A DNA stretch of 64,000 nt, taken from Antilocapra americana. Lineage: Eukaryota; Chordata; Mammalia; Artiodactyla; Antilocapridae. The first letter of the stretch is position 1. Every line of letters begins with the position of its first letter. The notes under the pieces were generated by a model. That model was not told the DNA's origin. It worked only from the letters and a program-made list of their open reading frames with translations, and searched no databases. Shown piece after piece: positions 46,279 to 58,068 of this stretch. The stretch spans positions 1,135,338 to 1,199,337 of the forward strand of contig ML661902.1 in NCBI GenBank assembly GCA_007570785.1. Reading direction: 5' to 3'. The position numbers and the translations under genes are program-made.

Positions 46279-46293
46279 CCAGCAGAGGGCGCC
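46279..46293 (+). promoter_or_regulatory. CTCF-type core motif
   Basis: CCAGCAGAGGGCGCC matches the vertebrate CTCF core CCASYAGRKGGCRS at every position, followed by CTC. It lies in a modestly GC-rich patch outside recognised SINEs. Occupancy cannot be inferred from sequence alone. Confidence 0.55.
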
Positions 46294-46373
46294 CTCAGGC
46301 ACTAGTTTTGAGGGTCTCAGATTCATGCCTGATCTATTTCGAGAGGTCTGCAGACCTCCAGGATCTGTAGGAC

Positions 46374-46495
46374 CTAGCAGCTCGTTAAAAGTGCAGAATC
46401 TCAGGCCCATCTTGAATCCTGTGTCAGAATCTGCATGTCCACAAGATCATCAGCGAATTCCTATACATATTAAGTAGTTGCAATGCTCTTCCCAG
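46374..46495 (+). repeat. MER5-like hAT DNA transposon fossil
   Basis: 'agctcgttaaaagtgcagaatctcaggccc', 'gtgtcagaatctgcatgtcc' and 'caagatcatcagcgaattcctatacatatt' fit the MER5/MER20-type non-autonomous hAT-Charlie pattern. Confidence 0.55.
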
Positions 46496-47459
46496 AGAAT
46501 TTGGGGCAAAGAAGTCTTTATTGTTCCACACCCTCCAGTTTTCAGATCCACATTTTCTGCACTTTTAATTTGCTTTGTGAGTGGTCATCTAACTTGTTTG
46601 AGCTTGGAAATGAGTCTTATGTTATTTGGCTTTTTCTGCTTCTCTCTATTTGGAAAGAATACTTGGGCCTAATAAAGAGTAGCATTATGTTAGAAATTCT
46701 GCAAAACAAGAGAAGTAGGCATAGCCTTCACTTTAATGTAGGCCATCAAGAAAAAGGCAGCATGCTATATAAGGTGGATTGCACTGTCTATTGGGAGATA
46801 AAGGTTCTTGGTGTGAGTGCAACAGTTTATAGCTACATGATCTTGAACAATACTTTAGCTTTAACACAGTTGTATATATATTAAAAAGTTTGACTGACTT
46901 AATTATCTTTGACCGGATTCCAATCTCTGATAATCCATTGTAAATGAGGTAATACATAGGAAGTTATTCATAACCTGTGAAAGCAGTAAGGTAATAATGA
47001 AGAGGACTATTTAGTATAGCATCAGAGTGTTCCATGAAAGAGACAGAAGACCAAATCCTGAAATTCTATGTTTGAAGATTAAGAAAAATTCAGTCTTTAA
47101 AAATATATATCAATAAGTTAAATGAGTTTTTTTTTTTTTTGATCTGGGTACAGAATGGAGAAGAAATCTACATGTTTTGAGTCAGATAGAAGAAGAATGG
47201 GAATTTTTTGGAGGGGATATAATGACCCAGAACTTAAGACTTATAGAATCCCTAAATTATGGTTTTCCTGGTGCAATCTGTGCACATTTAAAAGAAGATG
47301 CCAGGGTGTTGGGTTGAGTGGTGTGGGATAAACCAGTATATATGATTTTTCTGAAAGATGAGCAAGCACACTAGACTATCAAGTCTTGGGTTTAACTAAA
47401 CCTAAATTCTTATATGATCTTATGTTCTTATTTGGGATTGGAAACACTAGAAACTTGGT
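46496..47459. other. Unassigned DNA
   Basis: No gene was recognised. The frame 46483-46884 (133 codons) has no known motif. A T run lies at 47127-47139. Confidence 0.35.
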
Positions 47460-47590
47460 TTGTTGTAGTTCAGTCCCTGAGCTATGTCTGACTCCTTGTG
47501 ACTCCATGGACTGTAGCATGCCAGGCTCCTCTATCCTTCACTATCTCCTGGGCTTTGCCCAAATTCATGTTCATTAAGTTGGTGACTGGA
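47460..47590 (-). repeat. BovB 3' terminal fragment
   Basis: Antisense 'ttgttgtagttcagtccctgagc' to 'cccaaattcatgttcattaag', the last 130 bases of BovB. It shares this region with Bov-A SINEs, but the 'ttcactatctcctggg' box favours BovB. Confidence 0.8.
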
Positions 47591-47754
47591 TAGTGTTGCT
47601 CTAATTAAATCTAAAAAAAGAAAGCTTCTAGAAGGACTAGACCAAAGATTTGATGGGTCATGAGGTGAAGCAACATGATTCATACATTCACTAACCATAT
47701 CTGCTCAGTTAGATAATCTTCTACTCCCAAATTTACCATATTTCTCTGTTTATA

Positions 47755-47927
47755 GAGCTACCAATGATTCAGGTTCAGACTGCCATCATCTCTTACCTGG
47801 ATAACTACAATAACCTCCAAACCGGTCTCCACTCTTACTCCTGGTACTCTGCAGTTCACTTCCTTATAAAGGCAAGCAGGATCTTATTATAGTAAAAATC
47901 TCACCTCATGCCTCCATCTTTTTAAAA
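47755..47927 (+). repeat. L2 LINE, left part (split by L1)
   Basis: 'atctcttacctggataactacaataacctcc' is a well-preserved L2 segment ('ctggactactgcaatagcctcc'), followed by 'aaaaatctcacctcatgcc'. Confidence 0.7.
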
Positions 47928-48180
47928 ATTGAAGATATAGTTGGTTCACAATATGCTAATGTCAGGTGTACAATATAGTGATTCAATATATTTATTAATT
48001 TTTATACTCCATTTAAAGTGATTATAAAGTTATGCCTGTATTTCTCTGTGCCGTACAATATATGTTTGTTGCTTATCTGTTTTATACATAGTAGTTTGCA
48101 CCTCTTAATTCCATACACTTATCTTGTCCCTCCCTCCTTCCTCTCCCCACTGGAAACCACATTTTAAAAAAATTTCCACT
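47928..48180 (-). repeat. L1 3' UTR fragment inside L2
   Basis: Antisense 'attgaagatatagttggttcacaatat', 'gatttgtcccatctcc'-type 3' UTR and 'ggaaaccacattttaaaaa'. A TTTTAAAAA motif lies at both edges (about 47929, 48163), a possible duplication. Confidence 0.65.
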
Positions 48181-48234
48181 GAACTTAAACATCTTTCTGT
48201 GGTATATCCTCTCTCCAACCTCACTTTGATTTCC

Positions 48235-48420
48235 TAATCATTCAACATCTTTCAGACATATTGACCCCCTGTCATCTTCCACATACCTGATTCTTCTCTG
48301 CCCACATGTCTTCCTACATGTTAGTATCTGTCCAAAACATTCTCTGCCATTCTCCACATGGTGAGTTGCTTCTTATCTTATCCTTCAGTTCCAGAGAGGC
48401 CATCTTAAAGATCTGGGTGG
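48235..48420 (+). repeat. L2 LINE, right part
   Basis: 'acatacctgattcttctctgccc', 'acattctctgccattctccac' and 'ttccagagaggccatctta' are sense L2 3' blocks. Confidence 0.6.
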
Positions 48421-48436
48421 CCTCTGGGACCAATCA

Positions 48437-48455
48437 CAATAATAATAATAATAAA
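48437..48455. repeat. (AAT)n microsatellite
   Basis: Six AAT units at the end of the L2 fragment. Confidence 0.85.
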
Positions 48456-49014
48456 AGAATACAGTAGGTTAAATAGAGGGTATTTAGCTGAAAGACCTAT
48501 TAACTATGATAAATGACTAACCATTAATAATCTATAAGGAAGTTCTACATGGTGCCCTAAGGCTGAAGAAAAGAACTCAAAATAGGAAACACTTGGAAAT
48601 GATTTAGGTCTCATTAGAAGAAGTATGGTTTGGCCAAGAGATAGCAGAGAAGTTTGCTGCTGTGTTTAGACCAGAGTTGGTGTGGTCTTGCTAGGTGAAC
48701 AAAAGGAAACCCTCAGGAATACAGAAGGCAGAAAGGTGGTTAGCAATGGGTGGCTGAACACAGAGTAGGAGTATGGCTGTCAGCAGTGATAGAAGGCCTT
48801 GAGAGCCTGAGGGCCATGCAGAGTTGGGGGGAAGGTTTCCCGAGGGTGGCTGATAGGTATGTGACACTTGGGTACCTGAAAACTATTTAACAGAGAGAGA
48901 AACCATGATGATGTTTAGCTTTCTGGGGGTTCTGATATAGAAAGAGTCCACAGATTTCTGGACCCTTAACTGAGGCAACCTCTATGAGATGCCCTCACAC
49001 TTATGAACTCTTCA
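48456..49014. other. Unassigned DNA
   Basis: No gene or repeat was firmly recognised. 48640-48860 is purine- and G-rich and may be an old LTR, without visible ends. Confidence 0.3.
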
Positions 49015-49135
49015 GTTCATTTCAGTTCAGTCGCTCAGTCGTGCCTAACTCTTTGTGACCCCCTGAACTGAAGCACACCAGGCTTCCCTGTCCATCACCA
49101 ACTCCGGGAGCTTGGTCAAACTCATGTCCATCGAG
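49015..49135 (-). repeat. BovB 3' terminal fragment
   Basis: Antisense 'ttcagttcagtcgctcagtcg' to 'tggtcaaactcatgtccatcgag', the final 120 bases of BovB, including the TTCAG-type tail. Confidence 0.88.
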
Positions 49136-50410
49136 TGTACACTCTTACCACCAGCCATCTCTCTGCAGCCCAATCCTCCCCCCTCCCCACAACCTGTTGC
49201 CAGAAATGAGAGAAAGTATCTTTCTGCAGTATCTCCCTGGTATTCACCACTGAGAAAACTTAACATCCTGCTTACTTTAAAGGGAAAATCCTTAAAGAAA
49301 TCCCGTTTAGCAAAAAGGATCTACTGAAGGGTTCATTCAGAGCTTAAAAAATGCAATAAATTAATAACTAATACCCTGCTTTTGTGCCTTGACCTTAAGT
49401 AACCCTGCAAACTTAACCTGTTATTCCCTACCTGATCCTTCTGTTTCTTCAGTAGTACTTACTATAATTTTCTCTTTAGTTTTACTTGGTAACTTTTATT
49501 TTCTGACTCTCAAATCAAAATGTAAGCAAATTAAAACAGGGCCAATCTGCCTCCTTAACACAGTAGGCAGCATGTCAGTCTTATAAAACAGGGAAAATAT
49601 TATCCTCATTGCACTCCCCAAGCCAGGAAAGATGCTTAAAATGTTTTTTAAATTAATACTGAATGAGTTTCCTGAGTTGACTATGAAAAGGTGATCTCTT
49701 TTAAACTAGCAATAATAAGATCTCAACTCCAAGTGTGTTAGGAAGTTAGGAGTGGGAGAAGAAATGGGAAGAATTAAGATGGATCTTGGAGATCTTGGAG
49801 ATCCAGCTTACTGTTTCTAGAGTTTCATTCTTACATTTTTTTTTTCAGAAGTGAAAAAATATACCAGTATAATATTCACAAGCTTTAGCTCATTAACCCC
49901 TCAGTACAGTGTTAATATTCCTATTTAAGTATTACACTTATACTTCATTGATTTATGGGTTAAACCCCTGGCTTGTTACACGAAAACTGCATATGTTCTT
50001 TATATTACTGATTCCTGCCTTGCTTTGTGTTTCCATGATCTTAAGTGAAATGTGAATAAGATTGATTACTGTATTACTAACTTGCAAATAGTATTTCTGG
50101 GTCTTGCAAACTTATATTAATATTTTACTGAAATGACTATAGACTCTAAAATAAGGAAAGCAAGAATTTATAGTAGGTAACATTTTGAAGGCAACGAAGT
50201 CTGTGAATTCTTTATACATTTTATATGTTAAAATGATAAAAAAATCAAGAAGCAGAAACAGACAGATGCTATAATTACAGGAAAGATGGTTATATGTAAT
50301 GTGTTTGGTGTATAGATATTATTTTCTTTTTTTTACCAAATTTTTTCATGTATTAATTCTTGGCTAAAAGATAATCTTCAAATAAATTTGTAGAAGAAAT
50401 TTTAATTATC
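49136..50410. other. Unassigned AT-rich DNA
   Basis: No gene or firm repeat was recognised. A T run with 'tttttttttcag' lies at 49837-49849, without an open frame behind it. Confidence 0.35.
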
Positions 50411-50430
50411 AGAAGTTTTTGATGCCTATA

Positions 50431-50940
50431 ATAGAGGAATAGATAAAGAAGATGTGGTACATATATACAACAGAAATTTACTCAGGCATTAAAAAAGAAT
50501 GAAATAATGCCATTTGCAGCAACATGGATGTACCTAGAGATTGTTACACTGAGTGAAGTAAGTCAGACAGAGAATACCATTTGGCATCCCTTATATGTGG
50601 AATCTAAAAAGAAATGATACCAACTTACTTACAAAATAGAAACAGATTCACAGACTTAGAAAATGAATTTACAGTGCTGGAGAGAAGGGGAAGGGATAGT
50701 TAGGGAGTTGGGATGGACATGTACACACTGCTATATTTTAAATGAATAACTTATAAGGACCTAAGGTATAGCACATGGAAATTTGCTCAGTGTTATGTAG
50801 CAGCCTGGATGGGAGGGGAGTTTGGGGGAGCATGGATACATGTATATGCATGGCTGAATCCCTTTGCTATTCACTTGAAACTGCCACAACATTATTTGTT
50901 AATCAGCTATACCCCAATGCAAAATAAAAAGTTTTTAAAA
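50431..50940 (+). mobile_element. L1 3'-end insertion with duplication
   Basis: Sense, 5'-truncated artiodactyl L1 from 'agataaagaagatgtggtac' to 'caatgcaaaataaaaagttttt'. It is flanked by AGAAGTTTTTGATG plus a diverged tail (50411-50430 and 50941-50960). No frame survives. Confidence 0.9.
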
Positions 50941-51204
50941 AGAAGTTTTTGATGTCTAATAAGTTATTATATTATAGAAGATCAAAGCAAGTTTATTTGC
51001 ATATTTATATCTGTGTAGAATAATGAATAAATTTAGTGGTTTCCCTGAAACCAACACAAATCAGATTCTTTCTACCATTCCCCATTCTTTTCATTTACAG
51101 AACCTATTGTAAGTTTCAGGGGAAACAATTTTAGAAAAGTCATTAGAGATATTTTAGAAAGCAAAGAATTCAAGCAATTGAGTGAACATCACAATAGCCT
51201 CCTT

Positions 51205-52292
51205 GCAAGAGAGTTCCAGAAAAACATCTACCTCTGCTTTATTGACTGTGCCAAAGCCTTTGACTGTGTGGATCACAGCAAACTGTGGAAAATTCCTCAA
51301 GAGATGGGAATACCACAACACCTGACCTGTCTCCTAAAAAATGTGCATGCAGGTAGAAGAGTAACAGTTAGAACTGACATGGAAAATCAGACTAGTTCCA
51401 AATTGGGAAAGGAGCACGTCAAGGCTGTATATTGTCACCCTGCATGTTTTACTTATATGCAGAGACATGATGGACTAGATGAAGCACAAGCTGGAATCAA
51501 GATTTCTGGGAGAAATAGCAATAACCTCAGCTAAGCAGATGGCAGAAAACAAAGAACTAAAGAGCCTCTTGAAAAAAGTGAAAGAGGAGAGTGAAAAATT
51601 TGGCTTAAAACTTAACATTCAAAAAACTAAGATCATGGCATTTGGTCCCATCACTTCATGGCAAACAGATGGGGAAACAATGGAAACAGTCAAAGACTTT
51701 ATTTTGGGGGGCTCCAAAATCACTGCAGATGGTGATTGCAGCCATTAAATTAAAAGACACTTATTCCTTGGAAGAAAATTTATGACCAACCTAGATGGCA
51801 TATTAAAAAGCAGAGACATTACTTTGCCAACAATAGTCCATCTAGTCAAAGCTTTGGTTTCTCCAGTAGTCATCTATGGATGTAAGAGTTGGACTATAAA
51901 GAAAACTGAGCGTTAAAAAATTGATGCTTTTGAACTGTGGTGTTGCAGAAGACTTGAGAGTCCCTTGGACAGCAAGGAGATCCAACTAGTCCATCCTAAA
52001 GGAAATCAGTCCTGATTATTCATTGGAAGGACTGATGCTGAAGCTGAAACTCCAATACTTTGACCACCTGATGGGAAGAACTGACTCATTTGAAAAGACC
52101 CTGATGCTGGGAAAGATTGAGGGCAGGAGGAGAAGGGGACGACAGAGGATGAGACGGTTGTATGGCATCACTGACTCAATGGACATGAGTTTGGGTAAGC
52201 TCTGGGAGTCAGTGATAGACAGAGAGGCCTGGCGTGCTGCAATTCATGGGGTTGCAAAGAGTCAGACACGAGTGAACGACTGAAGTGAAGTG
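51205..52292 (+). mobile_element. BovB LINE, 5'-truncated
   Basis: Starts within the reverse transcriptase region ('aagagagttccagaaaaac', protein 'EFQKNIYLCFIDCAKAFDCV' at 51208-51267) and reaches the 3' end 'gtcagacacgagtgaacgactg'. The YADD coding triplets near 51528-51542 are lost ('ctcagctaagcagatggcag'), and several stops are present. Confidence 0.94.
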
Positions 52293-52738
52293 AACTGAAT
52301 TATATCACCCACTGCAAGTCTTAAATATACCAATTTTAAATATTTATAATTAAATAGGTATTGTTTAAGTATCTCATGTGCATATTATTTTTTAAGTTGT
52401 AGTCTGCATTACTTGAGAATTTGAACATTTTATACTTCTTATCCACTTATATTTTCTTTTTGAATTATTTATTCATGTCCTTTTTCATAATGTTATAGGG
52501 ACTTGGTTTTTTATTTACTAATTTGCAAGTTTATTATGCATATTTTGAATTATTTTTACCTTGTTAATTTTGTTTATAATGTCTTGTAACTTTCAGACAC
52601 CATATTTCAATTTATATTTGAGGATAATCCAATTCATAATATTCCTTTACAATAATAACTAATGATGTTATGTTTGGAAAGTTTTCCTCCATTCAAAGAT
52701 TTTGTATTTTTATTTTCCTAGATTTTTTTTAATTACAC
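52293..52738. other. Unassigned AT-rich DNA
   Basis: Very AT-rich. No repeat or gene was recognised. Confidence 0.35.
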
Positions 52739-52750
52739 AATTTATCTAAA

Positions 52751-52973
52751 GTGAAAGGAAAGCGAAGGTGTTAGTCACTCAGTCATGTCAAACTCTTGGC
52801 AACCCAGTGGGCTGTAGTCCACCAGGCTCTTCAGTCCCTGGAATTCTCCAGGCAAGAATAATGGAGTGGTTAGTCATTCCCTTCTCCAGGGGAACTTCTT
52901 GACCCAGAGATTGAACCTAGGTCTTCTTCATTGCAGGCAAATTCTTTATCATCTGAGCCATCAGAGAAGCGTG
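52751..52973 (-). repeat. Bov-tA SINE with duplication
   Basis: Antisense copy, perfect 12-bp duplication AATTTATCTAAA (52739-52750, 52974-52985). Confidence 0.94.
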
Positions 52974-52985
52974 AATTTATCTAAA

Positions 52986-54540
52986 CTCAATCTTAAAGTA
53001 TTGTGTGACATGAGGATCAAAATGAACTTTTCCATACCATTTTTGATTCAACAGTACATTGTGACCATCTACCCTGTGAAGACAATCTTCCAAGCATTAA
53101 ATGAAATGGTGGTGAACTAAATGCCTTTTGTGGATTTTATTTTCTAGTGAGGATGAAATCTTATCATTATTTATTAAGCAATTTCCACCTTCCTTGCTAA
53201 TTTTTATATTTCTTTTTATCACAAACTCTCTTCATATATAAAAGGATTTGTTTCTAGAACCCTCGTTGTTTTCCTGTTGTGGCTACTCTTTTTTCGAATA
53301 GTGTATTCTTTCATATTGCTGTGTCATACATAATAATACAAGTCCACCAGGTCTCCATTATTATTCTTTTACAAAAATATTTATTGACTCTGGCTGGTTT
53401 ACTTTCTAAAAAAATATCTCACTCTTTGCTTTCTAGTCTCAAGGCACTTCATTGTTGTTTTGATAAACATTTAATTATACTTATAAACTTATTTGGAAGT
53501 GCTAAACATGTTTTTAATTAGATATTTCTGTCCATGAATGTTCCACTCTTTTCCCTTTATTAAAATCAATATTTCTCAAATTGTGCTGATTTTCTTCAGT
53601 TAGATGTGAGGATCAAGTGGTAGGTTTCTTGAAGATTTGTTAAAGAGTTTTTATGGTCGACATTTAAAACTTCTCTTGGATTTATTTACTCTCTGTTGTA
53701 AGTGGTTTTCTCCCATTACGCCCTCTAACTTACAAAAGACGCTTTCATGTGACAGTCCTTGTTATGTCTTTCTCACATGGCCATTCATTTTACTAAACTT
53801 CCATAATTCTAATTCCTTGGCTTATTTCACAAAATTTCATAGTGATACAATGATACCATGTGCACACTACCTTCTTTTATATTTATACCTTTTCTTTATA
53901 CATTGTTGAAAATGGAACATCTAAAATATCATTAAACAATAAATATTATAATGGGAAAAATCTCTTATTTATTGCAATATATTTTTACAAATCTGATCTA
54001 AATTAACAGGAAAAAATTATCTCCTGGGAACCTCTGAACTGTAAACATCATGCAGTCAAACAACATACAGATCATCCAATAACAAGTGAAATCTAAACTA
54101 ATGCTTGGTATTAATTAAGATATATATTTAGTAACTTGTGGTAATTTCATGTACAACCATGCTAATTTTGAAAAAAACCAAGTCCAAACTTCTTAAATTG
54201 TATACATTAAATAGTCTTTGTATATGAAATAGTCTTTGTATATGAATTATGCTATAATAAAGCTGAGAAAAAAGACATAAAAGAAAAATAAAAGGAAACT
54301 ATAAGTTACTCTCCATTATATAATTTATAGCAAGAATAAATATTAATTTGGGAGAAATAAGATTCACATTACCACAGAGCACAATGGTTACTGAATTCTA
54401 ATTACCTTACCATATCACAGAACTGTAAAACTAAAAATCTTTCAACAATCAAAATGAGAAACACAACAATGAATCAGTAAGTATGTTTGAAGAAGTATAG
54501 TCTTAAATATTTCTCACAGTTCTAAGCACTAGACCCACTC
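52986..54540. other. Unassigned DNA with an 18-bp tandem duplication
   Basis: No gene was recognised. Contains a perfect two-copy tandem repeat of ATAGTCTTTGTATATGAA at 54211-54246. Frames of 80-90 codons (53279-53521, 53637-53909) have no known motif. Confidence 0.4.
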
Positions 54541-54680
54541 AGAGCTGACCCTTGAACAATGTGGGATCTAGTGGTGCCAACTTTCCATGCATTGAAAATC
54601 TGCATGTGATGGTCCTCCATATGGGTGGTTTTTCCATATCTGGGGATTCAACCAGCCTCTGATCACAAAGTAGCATTTAC
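54541..54680. repeat. Tigger-like (TcMar) DNA transposon remnant
   Basis: 'gctgacccttgaacaatgtggg' matches the terminal box of Tigger/pogo-related elements, followed by 'catatctggggattcaaccagc', another recurrent box of this group. Opposite end not found. Confidence 0.5.
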
Positions 54681-54984
54681 TATTGAAAAAGTTCATGTAT
54701 CAGTAGACAAGCACAGTTTAAACCTATATTGTTAAAAGGTAAGCTGTATATATAAAAATAATTCTGTTCTTACAGTATCTGTGTGGCAGAGGGAAAACAG
54801 GGAGATACTCTTTTGTGGCACAAAGATATCATATTTGATGATATCATGCATCTTTGTGTGATTTCACTTTTCTTAGAAATATGGCACTTTGCTGAGCTAT
54901 ATTTATATATTTTATCTATAGTTTAGCTTATGTTCCCTCTGCAAGGATATCCATGTGAGGTGAAGGAGTAAGATCTCCAAAGGG

Positions 54985-55232
54985 TTATCGTTCAGTCACT
55001 AGGTTGTGTCAGACTTCTTGCAACCCCATGAACTGCAGCACTCTAGGCTTCTCTGTCCCTCACTATCTCCCAGAGTCTGCTTAAACTCGAGTCCATTGAG
55101 TCAGTGATGCCATCCAATCATCTCATCCTCTCTCACCCTCTTTTCCTCTTGCCTTCAGTCTTTCCCAGCATCAGGGTCTTTTCCAATGAGTCAGCTCTTC
55201 ACATCAGGGGGCCACAGTACTGGAGCTTCAGC
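54985..55232 (-). mobile_element. Older BovB, 3' part (split by a second BovB)
   Basis: Antisense BovB 3' end ('ttatcgttcagtcactagg') up to 'ccacagtactggagcttcagc'. Its missing upstream part continues exactly at 57491 ('attagttcttccaatgaatattcag'), so one BovB copy was opened by another. Confidence 0.88.
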
Positions 55233-57490
55233 TTCAGTTCAGTTCAGTTCAGTTCAGTCGCTCAGTCATGTCCAACTCTTTGCAACCCCAAGGACTGCAG
55301 CATGCCAGGCCTCTCTGTCCATCACCAACTCCTTGAGTTTACCCAAACTCACATCCATTGAGTCAGAGATGCCATCCAATCATCTCATCCTCTGTCGTCC
55401 CTTTCTCCTCGTGCCTTCAATCTTTCCCAGCATCAGGGTCTTTTCCAATGACTCGGTTCTACTCATAGGGTGGCCAAAGTATTGCAGTTTCAGCTTCAAC
55501 ATCAGTCCTTCCAATGAACACTCAGGACTGAGCTCCTTTAGGATGGACTAGTTGGATCTCCTTGCTCCCCAAGGGACTCTCAAAGGTCTTCTCTAACACC
55601 ACAGTTCAAAAACATCAATTCTTCAGCACTTAGCTTTCTATATAGTCCACTCTTACATCTATACATGATTACTGGAAAAACTACAGCCTTGACTAGATGG
55701 ATTTTGTTGACAAAGTAATGTCTCTGCTTTTTAATATGCTATTTATGTTGGTCAAGCATCTTTTAATTTCATGGATGCAGTCACCATCTGCAGTGATTTT
55801 GGAGACCCCCAATATAAAGTCTGCCACTGTTTCCATTGTTTCCCCATCTATTTGCCATGAAGTGATGGGACCGGATGCCATGATCTTAGTTTTCTGAATG
55901 TTTAGCTTTAAGCCAACTTTTTCACTCTCTTCTTTCACGTTCATCAAGAGGCTCTTTTTTCTTCTTCACTTTCTGCTATAAGGGTGGGTCATTTGCATAC
56001 CTGAGGTTATTGATATTTCTCCCACAATCTTGATTCCAGCTTGTGCCTCTTCCAGCCCAGCATTTCTCATGATATACTCTGCACATAAGTTAAATAAGCA
56101 GGGTGACAATATACAGCTTTGATGTACTCCTTTTCCTGTTTGGAACCAGTCTGTGGCTCCATGTCCAGTTCTAACGGTTGCCTCCTGACCTGCATACAGA
56201 TTTCTCAAGAGGCAGGTCAGGTGGTCTGGTATTCCCATCTCTTTCAGAATTTTCCAGTTTGTTGTGATTCACACAGTCAAAAGCTTTGGCATAGTCAATA
56301 AAGCAGAAGTAGATGTTTTTCTGGAACTCTCTTGCTTTTTTGATGATCCAATGGATGTTGGCAATTTGACCTCTGGTTCCTCTGCCTTTTCTAAAACCAG
56401 CTTGAACATCTGGAATTTCACAGTTCATGTATTGCTGAAGCCTAGCTTGGAGAATTTTGAGCATTACTTTACTAGCATGTGAGATGAGTGCAACTGTGTG
56501 GTAGTTTGAATTTTCTTTGGCATTGCCTTTTGTTGGGATTCAAATGAAAATTGACCTTTTCCAGTCCTGTGGCCACTCCTGAGTTTTCCATATTTGCTGG
56601 CATATTGAGTGCAGCACTTTCACAGCATCATCTTTTAGGATTTGAAATAGCTCAACTGGAATTCCATCACCTCCATTAGCTTTGTTCATAGTGATGCTCC
56701 CTAAGACCCACTTGACTTTGCATTCCAGATGTCTGGCTCTAGGTGAGTGATCACACCATCGTGGTTATCTGGGTCATGAAGATCTTTGTACAGTTCTTCT
56801 GTGTATTCTTGCCACCTCTTAATATCTTCTGCTTCTATTAGGTACATACAATTTCTGTCCTTTATTCATCCTTGCTGAATTGTTCCTTTGGTATCTCTAA
56901 TTTTCTTGAAGAGATCTCTAGTCTTTCTCATTCTATTGTTTTCCTCTATTTCTTTGCACTGATCACTGAGAAAGGCTTTTTTATCTCTCCTTGCTATTCT
57001 TTGGAACTCTGCATTCTAATAGGTATATCTTTCCTTTTCTCCTTTGTTTTTTGCTTCTCTTTTTCACAGCTATTTGTAAGGATTCCTCGGACAGCCATTT
57101 TGCTTTTTTTGCATTTCTTTTTCTTGGGAATTATCTTGATCCCTGTCTCCTGTACAATATCACAAACATGAACTTCCATCCACAGTTCATCAGACACTCT
57201 GTCTATCAGATCTAGTCCCTTAAATCTATTTCCCACTTCCATTGTATAATCATAGGGGATTTGATTTAGGCAATACCTGAATGGGCTAGTGGTTTTCCCT
57301 ACTTTCTTCAATTTAAGTCTGAATTCGGCAATAAGGAGTTCATGATCTGAGCCACAGTCAGCTGCTGGTCTTGTTTTTGTTGACTGTATAGAGCTTCTCC
57401 ATCTTTGGCTGCAAAGAATATAATCAGTCTGATTTTGGTGTTGACCATCTGGTGATGCCCATGTGTAGAGTCTTCTCTTGTGTTGCTGGA
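55233..57490 (-). mobile_element. Younger BovB inserted in a BovB, longest copy
   Basis: Antisense element of about 2.25 kb. The left end has the BovB tail (TTCAG repeated, 55233-55258), then the whole reverse transcriptase region, then the 3' part of the endonuclease domain at the right end. It is truncated at its 5' side ('cttgtgttgctggaag'). Full-length BovB is around 3.2 kb. No clear duplication is seen at the junctions. Confidence 0.9.
55690..57490 (-). pseudogene. BovB endonuclease-reverse transcriptase remnant
   Basis: Reading the minus strand from 57490: an APE-type endonuclease C-terminal part with the GSDHEL box (about 57335-57352), then 'VGKTTSPFRY', 'NQIPYDYTMEV' (frame 57311-56994), a linker, and the reverse transcriptase ('FIDYAKAFDCVNHNK' in frame 56464-56171; 'KLNIQKTKIMASGP' in 55947-55693). 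Frameshifts and stops break it into at least four frames. The YADD area near 55985-56005 is damaged. Non-functional. Confidence 0.85.
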
Positions 57491-57800
57491 AGCATTAGTT
57501 CTTCCAATGAATATTCAGGGTTGGTTTCAATTAAGATTGATTGGTTTGATCTCCTTGCTGTCCAAAGGACTCTCAAGAGTCTTCTCCAGCATGACATTTT
57601 GAAAGCATCAATTCTTCAGGGCTCAGCCTTTCTTATGGTGCAATTCTCATATCTGTATATGACTACATAGCTTTGACTATATCAACCTTTGTAGGCAAAG
57701 TGCTATCTCTGCTTTTTAATATGCTAAGTTTGTCGTAGCTTTTCTTCCAAGGAGCAAGTGTCTTTTATCTCTGAGGCTGCAATGATTTTAGAGCTCAAGA
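57491..57800 (-). mobile_element. Older BovB, 5' part (split by a second BovB)
   Basis: Antisense 'attagttcttccaatgaatattcaggg' to 'ttccaaggagcaagtgtctttta'. It completes the fragment at 54985-55232: together they give about 550 contiguous bases of BovB. Confidence 0.88.
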
Positions 57801-57861
57801 GGGTAAAAAGCTAACAGAAGAACAAAACCTGTGAGTCACAGCCTTGGATAATACTTAATAG

Positions 57862-58068
57862 CATTGGATCAAGATGGCTCAGAAGGTAAAGAATCTACCT
57901 GCAATGTGTGAGACCCGGTTTCAATCCCTAGGTCAGGACGATACCCTGGAAAAGGGATGGCGACCCACTCTGGTATTTTTGCCCAGATAATTCCATGGAA
58001 AAATGAGCCTGCAAGTAACAGTCCATGGAATCACAAAGAGTCAGACATGAGTAAGTGACTTTTACTCA
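57862..58068 (+). repeat. Bov-tA SINE, diverged
   Basis: Sense copy with 'aaggtaaagaatctacctgcaatg' and 'agagtcagacatgagtaagtgac'. Several substitutions suggest an older copy. Confidence 0.9.

Noticed and set aside
55233..55258. Short tandem TTCAG array that might suggest a regulatory or satellite repeat
   Set aside because: It is the normal terminal repeat tail of the BovB element.
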